From positions 62,001 to 126,000 of the forward strand of contig JAMCCL010000055.1 in the NCBI GenBank assembly GCA_024516035.1: a stretch of DNA of 64,000 bases. The letters run 5' to 3'. The position numbers were made by a program, and so were the translations under genes. The stretch is from Bactericera cockerelli (Eukaryota; Arthropoda; Insecta; Hemiptera; Triozidae). Under the pieces are notes generated by a model. It did no database searches, had not been told where the DNA came from, and worked only from the letters and a program-made list of their open reading frames with translations. This document shows, in pieces, positions 44,840 to 57,282 of this stretch (the stretch's first letter is position 1; each line of letters opens with the position of its first letter).

Positions 44840-45104
44840 CCAGTCCAGAGTTCCCGAAGTCAACTCCCGGTTGGAGCAGACTTTTCGACGAAAATTCTGT
44901 TCCATTCAAACACGTGAGACTGGTATTTCCGGCTCTACCCAGACTGGGTGAGGTTAATGTGGGTAGCTGGTACGATTCCCAGCGAATGGAGGGTAAAGAC
45001 CCCATCCTGACTATCTCAGTCAGGACGTTAAAACCAAATAGAATCAACTGGTCACAATAGATCTAATTAGGTCACTTGCAACCAGGTCAGATGATAATAA
45101 TAAA
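44840..45104 (+). mobile_element. tRNA-derived SINE (family 1) with 15-bp TSD
   Basis: The head includes CAACTCCCGGTTGGAGCAG. The body is GGTGAGGTTAATGTGGGTAG, ACGATTCCCAGCGAATGGAG and CAGGACGTTAAAACCAAATA, ending in a short AATAATAATAAA tail. The TSD AAACTGTCCTTCAAG lies at 44825-44839 and 45105-45119. Confidence 0.78.
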
Positions 45105-45381
45105 AAACTGTCCTTCAAGTCGGGCTGTAGTGCGCTGTGTTTGGTTAAAACTTCGACTTGAGTGCGTGTTTGGCTTATGTTAGCTTTAATTTTGTTTCAT
45201 AATTTGGCCCTAAGAGTACCTATTGATTATGACCCGGAAGTCTTCGAATCTCGACAATTATGTATTATCTACGATTCTACATACATTGTTCGTTCTAGGG
45301 ATGGCATGGATGTAAGTTTGTGTCTCCAAAGGTTGCGAAAGCAATCCCAGGGAAGTAAATGTTTTAAAAGAGTCTGTTCTG

Positions 45382-45545
45382 GTAGCTCATTGGTAAAGGC
45401 ATCTACAGTTCGTGGGTTCAAAACAAAATCCAGCAAGAACATGACAAGTTATCCTCCCATTTGGCATTTTTACCACACAATAACATATCTTGGGCTTACT
45501 GCTGGAATAATGGGACTTTAACAGTCCTCAACGAGCAGTATAAAT
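45382..45545 (+). repeat. Possible tRNA-derived SINE (family 3)
   Basis: It reads GTAGCTCATTGGTAAAGGC (box A-like) and CGTGGGTTCAAAAC (box B-like), followed by a tail with GGAATAATGGGACTTTAACA. That tail resembles the end of the unit's 3' flank (GGCATAATGGGACTAGCTG at 15544 and 51183). Ends are not resolved. Confidence 0.4.
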
Positions 45546-46861
45546 AAGGTGATATTATTAATATTATTAAAAAAGTAGAGCCCTAACTACAAGTTAAAGT
45601 ACAGATTAACTAAAAACCATTTATGTTTAGATAATAGGTACGTAATGGGTCGCATAACCCATATTTCTCTCTATGTTTATAGTTTTCGACCTTTATCTTA
45701 AAATCAGTAGATCAATACAAAATAAGTTATAAAACAAAAATTGTTCTTCGTTTAAATCAAAAAATATTTTAGTATAAGAAGTATTTTTGTGTGGTGCATT
45801 GTTTTCAAGTAATAAGCACAATAATCACAAAAAATGTTATCTTGCCCCTAAATTGCATAAGTAAAAGCACTCGAAACTTTAAGCTCGTGGTGGAGACTGA
45901 AGATGTTAAAATATTATATGAAATTTTAAGGATTAATCTACTCATCAATACGAAACTTTTGAGACCCCAGGAGTTTTGAAATTCGAAAAAAAAATTCTCC
46001 CCTCTATACATTCGCTCCGGCCTACCTCTCATTCTTTGCCTGAGTCGTGGCAAGACAACAAGTGTCACGCTGTCACATAGGTTTACATGAAATTTTTTTG
46101 CGCGTTTTTATCAAAAAAAAAGACGAATAAAACCGAATGGGAAAGGAATTTTTATAATCTTACCTCTCTAGTGTTGCAAGAGAAACATCCCATTTTTGAA
46201 ATATTTTAATGTTGTTGAAATTTTCACAAAAGTGGTTCTTCAAGAAGACTATTGACTTGTATATTTTTATTATTATTATTTTTTTTTAGATTATTTTTAT
46301 TAGTTCAGTAATAATCTCGACATTGGGGCAATCCAAAAATATTGTACTCCTTCAAAAATAAGTTTTATATTTCTTCGGTTTACTGGGAATTTCTTTGAAC
46401 TAGCTCAAAAAGCTCTTCCAATGATATTTACTACTTGGGTGATTCCAGAGTTTTGCCCTAACCTGTGCAATAAATCAAAAGAACAGAAATTTCATTGATT
46501 AATTTAATTATTGATAATTTATCGATGTTTATTCAATAAACTCTGTTTTGTGTTAATATAGGCCTGTTGGCGAGCTTGACGATGGATTTATGCGATCGGT
46601 CCAATTTGAACTGATTTGCTGATCAAGTGGTTGAGACACTAATCTTGTTATTTAGGTTGAGTCAAGATTTGATGGTTTTGAATCCACTCAACGCATGAAT
46701 TGTATGGTTTTTCAATATCCATACATACAGTTTACATTATTTACAAACACATAATAATTTTCGACGAAATGTTTTATGTTTGATAAATATACTAAAATTT
46801 ATAAAATGTGTAAAGAAAAAAAAATAATCAGGATAATTATTCACTTTTTAAATTGTTCCAG

Positions 46862-46945
46862 CTAAGTGATGCAGAGAACATTACCTGCAAAGGCTGGGAG
46901 AAACCTCTGGAGAAAATGATTTTGGAAGATTTCTGCAGTACCTAA
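46862..46945 (+). pseudogene. Copy B terminal exon; same early stop
   Basis: Sequence and stop match copy A (EDFCST, TAA). The shared stop shows that lack of a transmembrane/TIR part was already present in the ancestor of A and B, rather than being damage to one copy. Confidence 0.85.
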
Positions 46946-47975
46946 TTCTGCAGTTTTTAAAGCCTATTTTTTAAGTAATAATTATATTTATTGAACGGGA
47001 ATAACCCTATGTAAGAATACAAACAACAGAAACATGAAATGGTAACAGTTATTTAAAATAGTAAAAATAAATGACAAGTATAAATTTAAAAATATCACAG
47101 TAAATATGCAAAAAAATAAGCTGTCACGAGGTTTCGAGAAATAGCAAAAACAATAATAAATAAATAAATAAAATGATACATAAAAATTAACCTTCTTTTG
47201 TATCTATATCAAGAGAGGTAAACCTCTTTTATCAAAAAGTTTTAATCCTTACAAATAAACACAAAATAAGAGTATTATAAATTTAAAAGTCAAAACTATT
47301 ATCGGCATTAGCAGCACAAAGCATCCTGTTAATTGGTGAGTGGTACAGGTAATTTGCGCCACAGGATGTCACATAAAATGTGTTGGATCTCCTCAGCCTC
47401 CTATGACAGTCTAGAGAAACTGAAGATAGCAGATTATTACAATCTACAGAGCCAGAAAGCAACTTTTTCAGAAAGTTCAAGTCTGCTTGATGACGCCGCT
47501 CGGTTAGAGAACCCAGATTGGAAATGAGGTTGAGATCACGGAGCTCAACATAAAAAGAAAATAAATAAAATAAAATTTACATGTAATACCCTCTGTCTAA
47601 CATCGCATATCTAGACCCCATCCTCAACTGTAAATCTTTCTTTCGATTTAGATCTTCCCTTATTGAAGCTGTTGGCAAGAAAACAATCCCCCTATCCTTA
47701 TTATCGTTCCTCCTCTCTTAATGACCCCCTTGTACTACCGTACCTGGTGTGAATGTGTGATTGATTGTGATTTTTTTCTTTTTGCTTTTCTTTTAACTAC
47801 CATAATTACTAATATTGTTATACTATGTTCCACTATTATTTCCTTTTCTTGTTTTCTATTATCTCTACTCTCTAATTGTTATTTTATTTACATTGTATTA
47901 ATAATATAATAATAATATAGCCCTCTGTCACCCCTATGGAGCATGGGCCTCCCCCTATGAGGGGGGTATTGGTAT

Positions 47976-50661
47976 TTGGAACTACTTTTTTGCATTTGTT
48001 ATTTTCCACCTCCTGTTAGTAATGAAACAGTTAAATTTTTTGTCAGCAATATTTGTTCCGACACCAATCTTTTGGGAAAAAACATAATGATAATAGGAGA
48101 CTTCAATATACCAGAATTTGATGATAACACCAGTATTAATGATAACACGCAAGTTTATGAAATTCACAAACTCATGAAAACACTAAATTTAGAGTCATTC
48201 AATAAAATAAAGAACAGCAACTCACGTACCCTTGACCTATGTCTAACCAATATATCCAAAAAGTTTTCAGTTAGGAGGAAAAAAACAAATGTAAATATAG
48301 AAAAAGCTGATGAAGGCCTTGTAAAAGCCGATAGACATCATCCACCTTTAGTAATTAATGTAGAATTACAAAATGCTAGAAATAATATATCAAATTCAAA
48401 AAATACAAATATAGGAGAAAACAATAAATTTAATTTCACGAACGCTAATTTTACCCTGATCAATACCGTGTTAGCTAAAATACAATGGTCTGATGTAATA
48501 AATCTGGATTCAAAAGATTGCAACCAAAAATTGGACCAATTTTATCAAAAAATATTCGAAATTTTAGAACAACACGTTCCAAAGTACAAAAACACGCACA
48601 CCAAATATAAATATCCTATATGGTGGACGCATGACACAAAAATGAAATTTAAAAGTAAAGAGATACTAAGAAAACAAAAAAATAAATCCACAAATCAACA
48701 GAACAAATATAAGCAACTGCGTAGGTTATGTAAATCTCAAATTAAAATAAATTACCAAAACTATGTACAAAAAATGTCCCAAAACATAAAAAAAGATAGT
48801 TCCCAATTTTGGAAATTCTACAAAAACAGGAAAGCTCTCTCTAACAAGAAATCAGTACAACATGAAGGTAAAGACTTAGTCGATCCTAAAATAATAGCCA
48901 ACACCTTTGCACAACATTTTCTTAAATCACACAACAATAACACAATAGTCCCAGAGTCTACAGCATCACTCCCACTGGAACAAATATAATCAAAACACAC
49001 ACCTTCGATTTGAATATTTCACAAAAGACGACATTAAAAAAGCTGTTCAAGAAATATCAGTAAAAAAATCACCTGGTACCGATGGATTACCACCAATTCT
49101 GTTCAAAAAATGCTTCGATACCCTTTTAAACCCCCTAACAAACTTAATTAATCAATCATTACGAGAAGCAGTATATCCAGACCAATTAAAAGAATCTATT
49201 ATAAAACCGATCCCCAAAAAAGGTAATAATGTGGAAATTAACAACCACCGACCCATTTCAACCCTTAATACACTGGCAAAAATCTATAAATGTGCCCTGT
49301 ACAATAAAATCTCAAATTTCATCTTCAGTAACGTATCTCCCAATCAACACTTCTGTGTCACTTCTCGCCCATCAGAGGGGAGGCATACTACGGGATGGGC
49401 AGGCTACAACACAGACCACAAGCGTCTACAGTAGCTCCTGTTTCATGGCTATGAAACAAAAAAGGCTGTGAAACACTCATCTTTTTAAAAAAAAAAAAAA
49501 ACGGCTTCGTAAAAACAAAAATCCACACTCAGTAACCTTACTGAATTCTGCGACTACGTCGCTCGTGTCATATCTGAAAAAGCTCAAATTGATGTAATTT
49601 ACAGCGATATATCTAAATGTTTCGACTCTATTTCACACGCAGCCATAATACACAAACTACAATCAATAGGGTTCTCTACCCCTCTTGTCCAACTAATGAA
49701 GAGCTATCTATGTCAGAGAAAAAATCAAGTTTTGTTCGAAAACCACCTTTCTAAACCCTTCTATCCACCATCAGGAGTAGGGCAAGGTTCAAAACTTAGT
49801 AGCCTTTTATTTATTCTAACATTTGATGACATCAGAAAGCACATAAAAAACTCTCAGTTTCAATTATACGCAGACGACTTAAAAATATACAAGAAAATAA
49901 CATCTTATAACGACTGTATTTTATTACAGGAAGATTTAAACTCCTCACAAAAGTGGCTTGCATCGGTTGGTCTACACTTTCACCCCAACAAATGCTTCAA
50001 TATGACATTAACCACTAAAAAGAACACCATACAAAATCCATATGAAGTCAATAAAACTCCCCTACAAAACGTAGAAACATTTACAGATCTTGGTGTCACA
50101 TTTAGCTCAAATTTGAACTGGGATGAACACATAGATAAAACAATAGGTGCGGCCAACCGGAGACTAGGGATAGTCATAAGATGCAGCACCCCCATTAGTG
50201 ATATAGACACTATTATACTCTTATACAAAAGTATAGTGCGTTCGAAATTAGAATATTGTTCTGCTCTATGGACTCCACAAACAAAAACTCAAATTATGAA
50301 ACATGAAAAAGTACAAGCTAATTTCGTACGATACCTTTTTCAAAAAGTCAATGGTTTTTATCCTAAATACCCCTCCAACATAAGCTACAAATTACTGATT
50401 GAACATCTAGTCATTGACTCTATTGAATCCAGATTTAGAGACAATCAAATTAAATTTCTCAAAAATTTACAAACAAACAAAATTAATAGCATATATCTCA
50501 CATCCAAAATTGATATTAAGGTCCCTAATCCAACACTCCGTACTGACTCAACCACACTATTCGCTGTTCATCCAAATTTATTTAAATCTCCAATAATAGC
50601 TGCAATGAATGTCTATAATAACATCGAAAACAAACCAGACCTGTTTTATCCATACGAGTAG
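47976..50661 (+). pseudogene. LINE ORF2: partial AP-endonuclease and reverse transcriptase
   Basis: The first piece (47976-48989) holds the end of an AP-type endonuclease (IMIIGDFNIPEF, SRTLDLCLTN, ADRHHPPL in place of the usual SDHHPPL) and the linker IWWTHDTKMKFKSKE. A frameshift near 48990 precedes KKSPGTDGLPPILFKK and NHRPISTLNTLAKI. The conserved QHGFVK motif is split by an A-tailed SINE fragment (about 49351-49500). The palm continues with YSDISKCFDSISH, PPSGVGQGSKLSSLLF and the active site YADD in LYADDLKIY, to a stop at 50661. Motif style fits the Jockey/CR1 group. It is inactive. Confidence 0.8.
49351..49500 (+). mobile_element. 5'-truncated SINE (family 2) inside the LINE
   Basis: TCACTTCTCGCCCATCAG, GGCATACTACGGGATGGG and AAGGCTGTGAAACACTCATC match the 3' half of the SINE at 30310-30598, followed by an A-tail. 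It interrupts the reverse transcriptase motif QHGFVKTK. Confidence 0.72.
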
Positions 50662-51044
50662 TAATCAACACAAAAATAAACAACACTTGAACATCAAACA
50701 TAAGTAACTCTATATCTCTGTCATCTGACTCATCAGATTAAGACATTGACAGCATGATAATATTGTTTACTATATGTAGATTGTTTACTATAGATATGCA
50801 CATTCCACTCGTTCAATTCATTATCATTCAGGAATCATAATAGAATCAACTAGATAGTACCCAGATTAATATTAGACCTTGTTTATTTCTTCTATGTTAT
50901 GTTTTATTATATTCACCTTAATTTTAAGCTAACAGTATGTATTGTATACCTATATATTATATGATTGTATATAAACACACAATAATTCCTTTATTGCTTG
51001 TCTAGCCCTAAAAAGCTGGAAAAATGTTGTATTAAAAAAAAGAG

Positions 51045-51078
<34 letters not shown>

Positions 51079-51466
51079 GTATTATACCTATATGTTTTCA
51101 TACAGTGTTCCTAATTTCTGTGTTTTGTTAAATTTACATTGTATCTATTCTCAAATAAATAAAGAGGTGCTTTGTTAAACTGTTGGCATAATGGGACTAG
51201 CTGTCTTGGTATGACAGTCTAAATAAAGCACTACTCTTACTTATACTTATGCTCGATCTTCATTATACCAAATCCAGTTTAAAAAATGGTCTCAGTGAGT
51301 TGGGGGGCACGGGCCCCTAAATAATGCCCAATTCTAAGATCGATTAGAAATATGTAACTTAATAAATAAAAGCTATCCAAAATTCTTTCATACGAAATAC
51401 GGAATTTTTTTTTTCTTCGTTATCACGCTTATAAAATCGTATAGATGGCAAAACTGGATATTATTA

Positions 51467-51590
51467 TTAAACAGATTTAATCAAGTTTTATTTACAAAAT
51501 AAAGTATATACAATTTACAAGAAAAAAAGTTGATATTATTAAACAAAACTTGATCAAGGGCGGTGCTAATGCCTACGGCATTCTCTTCAA
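51467..51590 (+). repeat. Dispersed repeat (TTGATCAAGGGCGGTGCTAA family)
   Basis: Third member of the family at 4308-4540 and 17235-17365, ending GCCTACGGCATTCTCTTC. Unit A lacks it at this place. Confidence 0.45.
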
Positions 51591-51756
51591 ATCATCGTCA
51601 TTGGGAGAGAGACAGAGGAGAGTGTGTGTACTGTGTAATATTTCAATATTTTTATTATTTGATATTCCTTATAATTAATGTGTACGCGATTTGTGATAAG
51701 CTCTACACTGTCTAGACTCTAGGGTATAGGCCAGGGTCTCGTTGTGGACGCCTACT

Positions 51757-52090
51757 AATAATTCCGTGTCCGTGAGATAGGTATTGATGCCTAAATCACG
51801 GTGGTGAGAGGATTATATGGACGCCTAGATCCAATGTCTAGTCTCCTTTCATGTCCATTGATTCTAGTTGGTTTTAACGTCCTGACTTGAGGTAGACAGG
51901 ACGGGGGTTTTACCCTCCAATCGTAACAGCTACCCACATTAACCTCACCCAGCCTGGGTAGGGCTGGAATTTGCCAGCCTCACATATTCGGAGGGAACAG
52001 AAGTTTCTGAGCGAAAAGTCTGCTCCAACTGGGAATCGAACTCAGGATCTCTGGACTACGAGCAGTAGTCACAACCGTTCCCCACGGAGG
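51757..52090 (-). mobile_element. tRNA-derived SINE (family 1), full length
   Basis: Minus-strand head CCTCCGTGGGGAACGGTTG with box B GAGTTCGATTCCCAG. The body carries GGCTGGGTGAGGTTAATGTG and CAGGACGTTAAAACC. The TSD TTGTGGACGCCTACT is at 51742-51756 and 52091-52105, and unit A has the empty site at about 17132. The most complete member in the window, 334 bp. Confidence 0.82.
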
Positions 52091-52175
52091 TTGTGGACGC
52101 CTACTTAGAATATGGAGAGAGGTGCGAAGAAGTGAGTGAAGGTAAATATGGATGTAGATGATTTTAAGATTTTAA

Positions 52176-53153
52176 CCTTTTACGGTCCAGTGCATGTCCC
52201 ACATGCAACCATAGAAACGCTGCTACACTCCAGTATAAAATTCACTAGAACAGTCCTTAAGGTCCAGTGCATGTACCACATGCATTGTTTTGTTTGTTCA
52301 TTTTGTTTGTTGTTTCGGAAAGAAACGAAGCGCTACGGTCCAGTAGATTTTTTCTTTCAAATTATATAGACCTCGTATACAGGGTGTTTGTAGACGACCC
52401 AAACTTTTGACTTTGTAAAAAGAAAAATAGATCCCCAATTAGCGATATGGGAGCTAAAAATGGGTAAATAATTAGGTATAAAACACTTTTAAAAAAAGGT
52501 AGGTACTGGAAGTACAAAAAGACAATGTGTTGATGAGGGTCTTGAAATCAATGCTAACAACGCCACCCTGTATCACACATCATCCTTCTTTGTCTATCTC
52601 ATGTCAACAAGTGTGCTGGAAAGAGACAGAGATATACTTTGCAGAGGTATCTTCGACCCTCAAATAAACATATAAAGAAAATAACTTACTTACCACAAAG
52701 TAAATTTCAAATTTTCTTTGCTTCTTCTTCGCCTATAAAACTATACAGTTTTTTTTAGACACTTTTATCACAGAAATAAAGACGATAGAACAGGTACTAC
52801 ACTGAACCAACCTTCCGCAGGTTGCACTGATAATAATGTTTGTTTACACAGCCGTCTTACATTTTAGACACTTTTGAGTTGTTCGTAAATATTCTACGGA
52901 ATATCACGAATCGACTAGAATAAATCTGATAGGCTGATAATTAAAGGAAAATATAAAATGACATCGAATAAAGTGGAGGGAAATCTTGACCGTAAGAGCA
53001 TTATTAATAGTTGCATGTGGGACATGCACCTGACCTTAAGGACCTACCTAATGAATATTTTATTGGAGTGTAGCAGCGCGTCTGAGGTTGCATGTGGGAC
53101 ATGTACTGGACCGTATGGGCAGTTCCAATTTTTTTTCACTGGAGTGCAAAAGT
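52176..53153. mobile_element. piggyBac-like non-autonomous element (TTAA TSD)
   Basis: TTAA flanks both ends (52172-52175 and 53154-53157). The ends CCTTTTACGGTCCAGTG and its imperfect complement (CACTGGAGTGCAAAAGT) resemble piggyBac-type CCCTTT termini. Subterminal copies of CCAGTGCATGTCCCACATGC occur twice on each side in inverted orientation. 978 bp, no transposase. Unit A is empty at about 17185. Confidence 0.72.
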
Positions 53154-53444
53154 TTAAAAATTCATATGTAGGAATCCAGTATTTTTAACGAGAGTTCGAA
53201 CATAGACATGTGATGTGAAATGGGAGAAGCTTCTGATTAAGACAGAATGGATGGGAAAGACCATGTTAGAAAATGTATTGAGATGCTTCTGGATATAAGA
53301 GGGTGTGGGGAAGTGTCTCATAATTTTGATGATCTGTCAGCCAGTGAGTCAGCTGGTCCAATTTACGGAACATTCCCCTACATTAAATTGCCAATTATGG
53401 ACAAAATACTTCCTCGTGAATGGTAATCAAAATTTTCAGCTTTT

Positions 53445-54309
53445 TTTTCCATTAGGCGCTTTCTGTCAGTAGACATGTCGTTCGCGCAGATTCTTCTGAT
53501 GAATTATATTAGTGTGTACAGTTTGATGGTCTTCAGGTAACTTAGTAGGGAATCGGCGCTCTCGACAGAGTCTGATAGAGCTGGAGGGACAGGTAGGGAG
53601 GATCTTGTTTGTGCATGAAGATGAAAAGTGAGAATGTGTTTTACAGAGAGGATTTGGCCACAACGACAGTTTGGGGGAGGAGTACGTTTGAAGAGGTAAC
53701 TGTGGTTGTATCGCGTATGACCTGAGCTCCACTGAGATATAATGGGTTTAATTGACTTTAGTCTGTTAGAGTTATTAGGAATGTTATTTCATAAGAGCTG
53801 CCATTTTTCCTTGCTGGATTTTGCGATATACGGTTTGAAATCATACGAGTAAGAGGAACAGAGCTTTAGAGGGGGAATATTTACCTGTGGTGAAAGAGCA
53901 GCTCTATCTACTGCCTCATTACCACTAATACCAATGTGAGAAGGACACCTTACCACATTCAATTAGATCACACCAACAAAAAAGCAATAAAGAAACAATG
54001 GGATTATCGTTATTTGGATTGGAAAGGGCATCCAAAGCACTCTTTGAATCAGAGATTATTAGAAAATTCTGTTTAGGCAGGAATTTAATATGTTTGATGC
54101 ACAATAGAATAGCAATCAGTTCAGAGGTAAATAGGCTAAATACGGAATTAATATGGTTAAGAGAAAAAGAAGATGTAATAACATTATCGACAATATACAC
54201 AGCTTGTAGAATTTTCCATTTTAGACCCATCTGTAAAGCACAACGTGTACTTAAAATATTTGGAAGCAATCAATTCATGGAAATATTGTTGAAATGCAAT
54301 AGCAGGTAT
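53445..54309 (-). pseudogene. LINE 3' fragment with RNase H domain
   Basis: Flanked by the direct repeat AAATTTTCAGCTTTT (53430-53444 and 54310-54324); unit A has the site once, near 17605. On the minus strand it reads FTSELIAILLCIKHI with FLIISDSKSALDAL (RNase H acidic residues E and D), a frameshift, HIGISGNEAVDRAAL, WSSGHTRYNHSYLF and CRCGQILSVKHIL (knuckle). RNase H followed by such a knuckle points to the I/R1/Jockey group of LINEs. Several frameshifts; inactive. Confidence 0.72.
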
Positions 54310-54649
54310 AAATTTTCAGCTTTTAATATCGCTAGAATCAGAATTTGTTTACAGAATCACTTGTATTTACAATAGTTCTCAACCGATTCTCTTCAAATTT
54401 GTGAATTTGAAATGCGAGCATCTACAATACGTCTCCTAGTACGAAAATTCGTCAAAAACCACTCCGTAGTTTCTGAAGTAATATTTTAAACCGATAGGCA
54501 GACAGACACAAAACCAAAGTTGCTCAGACGGTTATGGAACGTCCAGAAATACGAAAAAACATGAAGTCGGAGCAAAAAAATATTATTTTTTTACAAAAAC
54601 GAACACTATACTTCCGCTTTCAAATATTAGAAATTTAAAATTTGGTAAA

Positions 54650-55605
54650 AAAAAATCGAAAAAGGGCTAATAAAAGAGCCGGTTGATATTTTTTAATTAA
54701 AACCTATCGAGTGGGGTATTGAATGAAAGGTCTCGATGTCCCCATGCTTGATTGAACATTTATAATGTGATAGTTGAATCTGTGCCACTCAGGTCACTGT
54801 CACTCGGGGCCTTATGGGGGCCGTTTTGGTGAAATTTAAAAATGATTTTTCTAAATTTATGGAAAGCAATGCCCTTAAAATTATGTAGTGTTGTTGAAAA
54901 ATTATATGTATTTAATTTAAAATTTTGTGATCGTGAGAGCTAAGAGGGTCGCACTGTGATACAAAATGAAAAAGTGGGGGTATTAAATGAAAAGGCTTAA
55001 TTTTACTCACACTTGATACATGACATTTTTAACTCCATTAGAGAATGTGTGTGAGGTTTATAGTTCGCAGAACTACTAGTGACCAAGTTATTACATTTTT
55101 GCCGATGGGGTGAGAAAAATTCCCTAATAACGAGGAACACTCAGGGGTTAAACTGATAAGCTGCTAAGATAAGGTCTTCCGTTTGTGTAGCGGCCATCCT
55201 TATCTAAGCAGGATGATTTATTTTAAAAGCTCAACCATTAAATTTGAATAAGAAATTAAATTATTATATGTGTTAATTAGCTTATAGAGCTTACACAGAG
55301 TCACATTGCCAGTTTTATGGCGAGGGTCTAGCGGTAGTGTAAATTTTTTTTTTGAAAAAATAAAAATATGTATATTGAATTCTGACAAAAACACTTGTAT
55401 GCAGGGTGTCCTGGAATTTATGATCTACTTCCAGTTCGATTAAAGGTAAGTTTTAAGTAGTGGTTCTGTGAAATTTAAACCGCACACAGATTCAAATATC
55501 GCATTATAAATGTTCAATCAAGCATGAGGACATCAAGACCTTTCATTCAATACCCCACTCGATAAGTTATAATTAAAAATATCAACCGGCCCTTTTATGG
55601 CCCTT
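54650..55605. repeat. Foldback repeat (unit C counterpart of 20186-21136)
   Basis: Inverted arms GGGCTAATAAAAGAGCCGG... and ...CAACCGGCCCTTTTATGG as in unit B. From about 54660 rightwards the window repeats 20200 onward almost base for base. Confidence 0.6.
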
Positions 55606-55961
55606 TTTCGATTTTTTAACACAACTTAGCTTTTACGATCACCAAATTTCACTACTCATCTTACTCATCTAAAATGTATTTTTTCAAAGACTTTACAAAA
55701 TTTCAAGAGCCTTGTTTGTTTCAAAAAAAAAAAAATCTTTTTCAATTTTCACCAAAACGGCCCCCATTTGGCCCCGAGTGGCCTAATTTGGCCCAAAAAC
55801 AATAGGTAAAATTTTAGGACTACAATGAACATGTACACAAAATTTCATCAGTTTTAAAGAATCCGGTCGGCAGTTTTCGGAACAGACAGACATACATACA
55901 GACAGACAGACAAACGAAAGCCAAAAATCGTCCAGTATGCAAGTTAAAACAGAACCTCACT

Positions 55962-56224
55962 AGCCAGCGTCGATGGCATGTTGAATACACCGGTTCCCTT
56001 CAGAACACCGAAGTTAAGCGACATCCAGCGAGGTTAAGACTTGGATGGGTGACCATTCAAATTCTAATTCTCGTGACGCTGGCTTTTCCCGGCCCCACTC
56101 AGGCTGGGTGAGGTCAATGTGAGTAGCAGGTTTGTGAGTTTCCTGCGAATGGAGGGTAAAACCCCAGTCGTGATATGACCATGGCAGTTGAAAGCGACGT
56201 TAAAACCCCACTTAAAAAAAAAAA
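55962..56224 (+). mobile_element. 5S rRNA-derived SINE (unit C copy)
   Basis: Duplicate of 21485-21748, with the same AGAACCTCACT repeat at 55951-55961 and 56225-56235. It was carried by the segmental duplication, not inserted separately. Confidence 0.85.
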
Positions 56225-56462
56225 AGAACCTCACTGTGTTTGGTCAAATATCAACCAGCCTTTTTTTACCCTTTTTCGATTTTGTATCACAGTGCGGCCC
56301 CCTTAGCTTTCACGATCGCTAAATTTAATTACTGAACTAAAATATATTTTTTTAACAACTCTAAAAAATTTCAAGAGCCTTGCTTTGTTAAATAAAAATA
56401 GAAAAATCGTTTTCTATCGGCCCCTTTTTGGCCCCGAGTGGCCTAATTCGGCCCGAAATCTA

Positions 56463-56708
56463 TCCTCCTGAGACCTGGGCATGTTTTCCCGAAAGTACTG
56501 ATTTAGACCTGGATGTACTGTTAAAGTACATAAGACAGATACTGCTTGAGTCTTCGGCATGTATTCTAGAAAGTACTGATTAAGACCTGGCGTTCTTTTA
56601 AAAGTACATGGAATTTTCAAAAATTCCCGACGGCTTTTGAGAGAAGATAGTAGTGTGAAGTGAAGTTGTCTTATGTACTTTTAAAAGCACATTCAGGTCT
56701 CAGGAGGA
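56463..56708. mobile_element. TA-flanked MITE (unit C copy)
   Basis: Duplicate of 21986-22231, flanked by TA at 56461-56462 and 56709-56710. Confidence 0.75.
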
Positions 56709-57282
56709 TATAGGTAAAATTTTAGGTGCGCAAGGAACAAGTTTACTTAATTTCAACAAATTTGAAGAATCCGGTCGAGAGTTATCGCGGAACAGACAAA
56801 ACAGATAGACAGCCAAATTGTCTAGTGCCCAAGTTAAAAAAAAAAACTCACGGTGTTCGGTTGGTTAGAAAAATCATTTTAAATGTTCACCAATACGAGC
56901 CCGTAAGTGGCTCAAAAGCAATAGGTAAAATTCTAGGAGCCCAGTCAATATTAAACTTTAAATTTCATCAACTTTAAAGAATCCCGGGCGGGAGTTATCG
57001 CGTATCAGACAGACAGACAGACAGACAAACGAAAGCTAAATCGTCCAGTACGAAGCTAAAACAAAGCTTCACCTCGCTGCGTTTTGATATCTTGAACTTT
57101 TTGAAACCCGGTCCAAATTAACCGGTACTTTGGAAGTCCCGCTTGGGCTAACTTTTAGTTCCGAGAAATTTCTAATATTAGAAATCGGAAGTATTGTGTT
57201 CGTTTTTGTAAAAAAAAATATTTTTTTGCTCCGATTTCAATTTTTTTTTTTTATATTTCTGCACGTTTCATAACCTCCTGAG

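Larger units (their letters stand above)
43389..46024. mobile_element. Second long-TIR element (copy B intron 4), MULE-like
   Basis: The ends TAGGCCGGAGCG and CGCTCCGGCCTA have an 8-bp TSD CCTCTCAT (43381-43388 and 46025-46032). Copy A has the empty site CTACCCTCTCATTCTTTGCC (about 10905). The inverted repeats run about 220 bp. The interior carries a tRNA SINE (44840-45104), another tRNA-like segment (45382-45540), and a palindromic GCAACA/TGTTGC block near 44560. No transposase is seen. The terminal TAGG resembles the exon-1 element, which may be related. Confidence 0.75.
47899..51131 (+). mobile_element. Jockey/CR1-type LINE with nested SINE
   Basis: The insertion is bounded by the 13-bp direct repeat ATTTACATTGTAT (47886-47898 and 51132-51144); unit A has the site once, near 15490. 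The A-tract is at about 51048-51074. Unusually, about 57 further bases lie between the A-tract and the TSD. The 5' end is truncated within the endonuclease. Confidence 0.8.
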
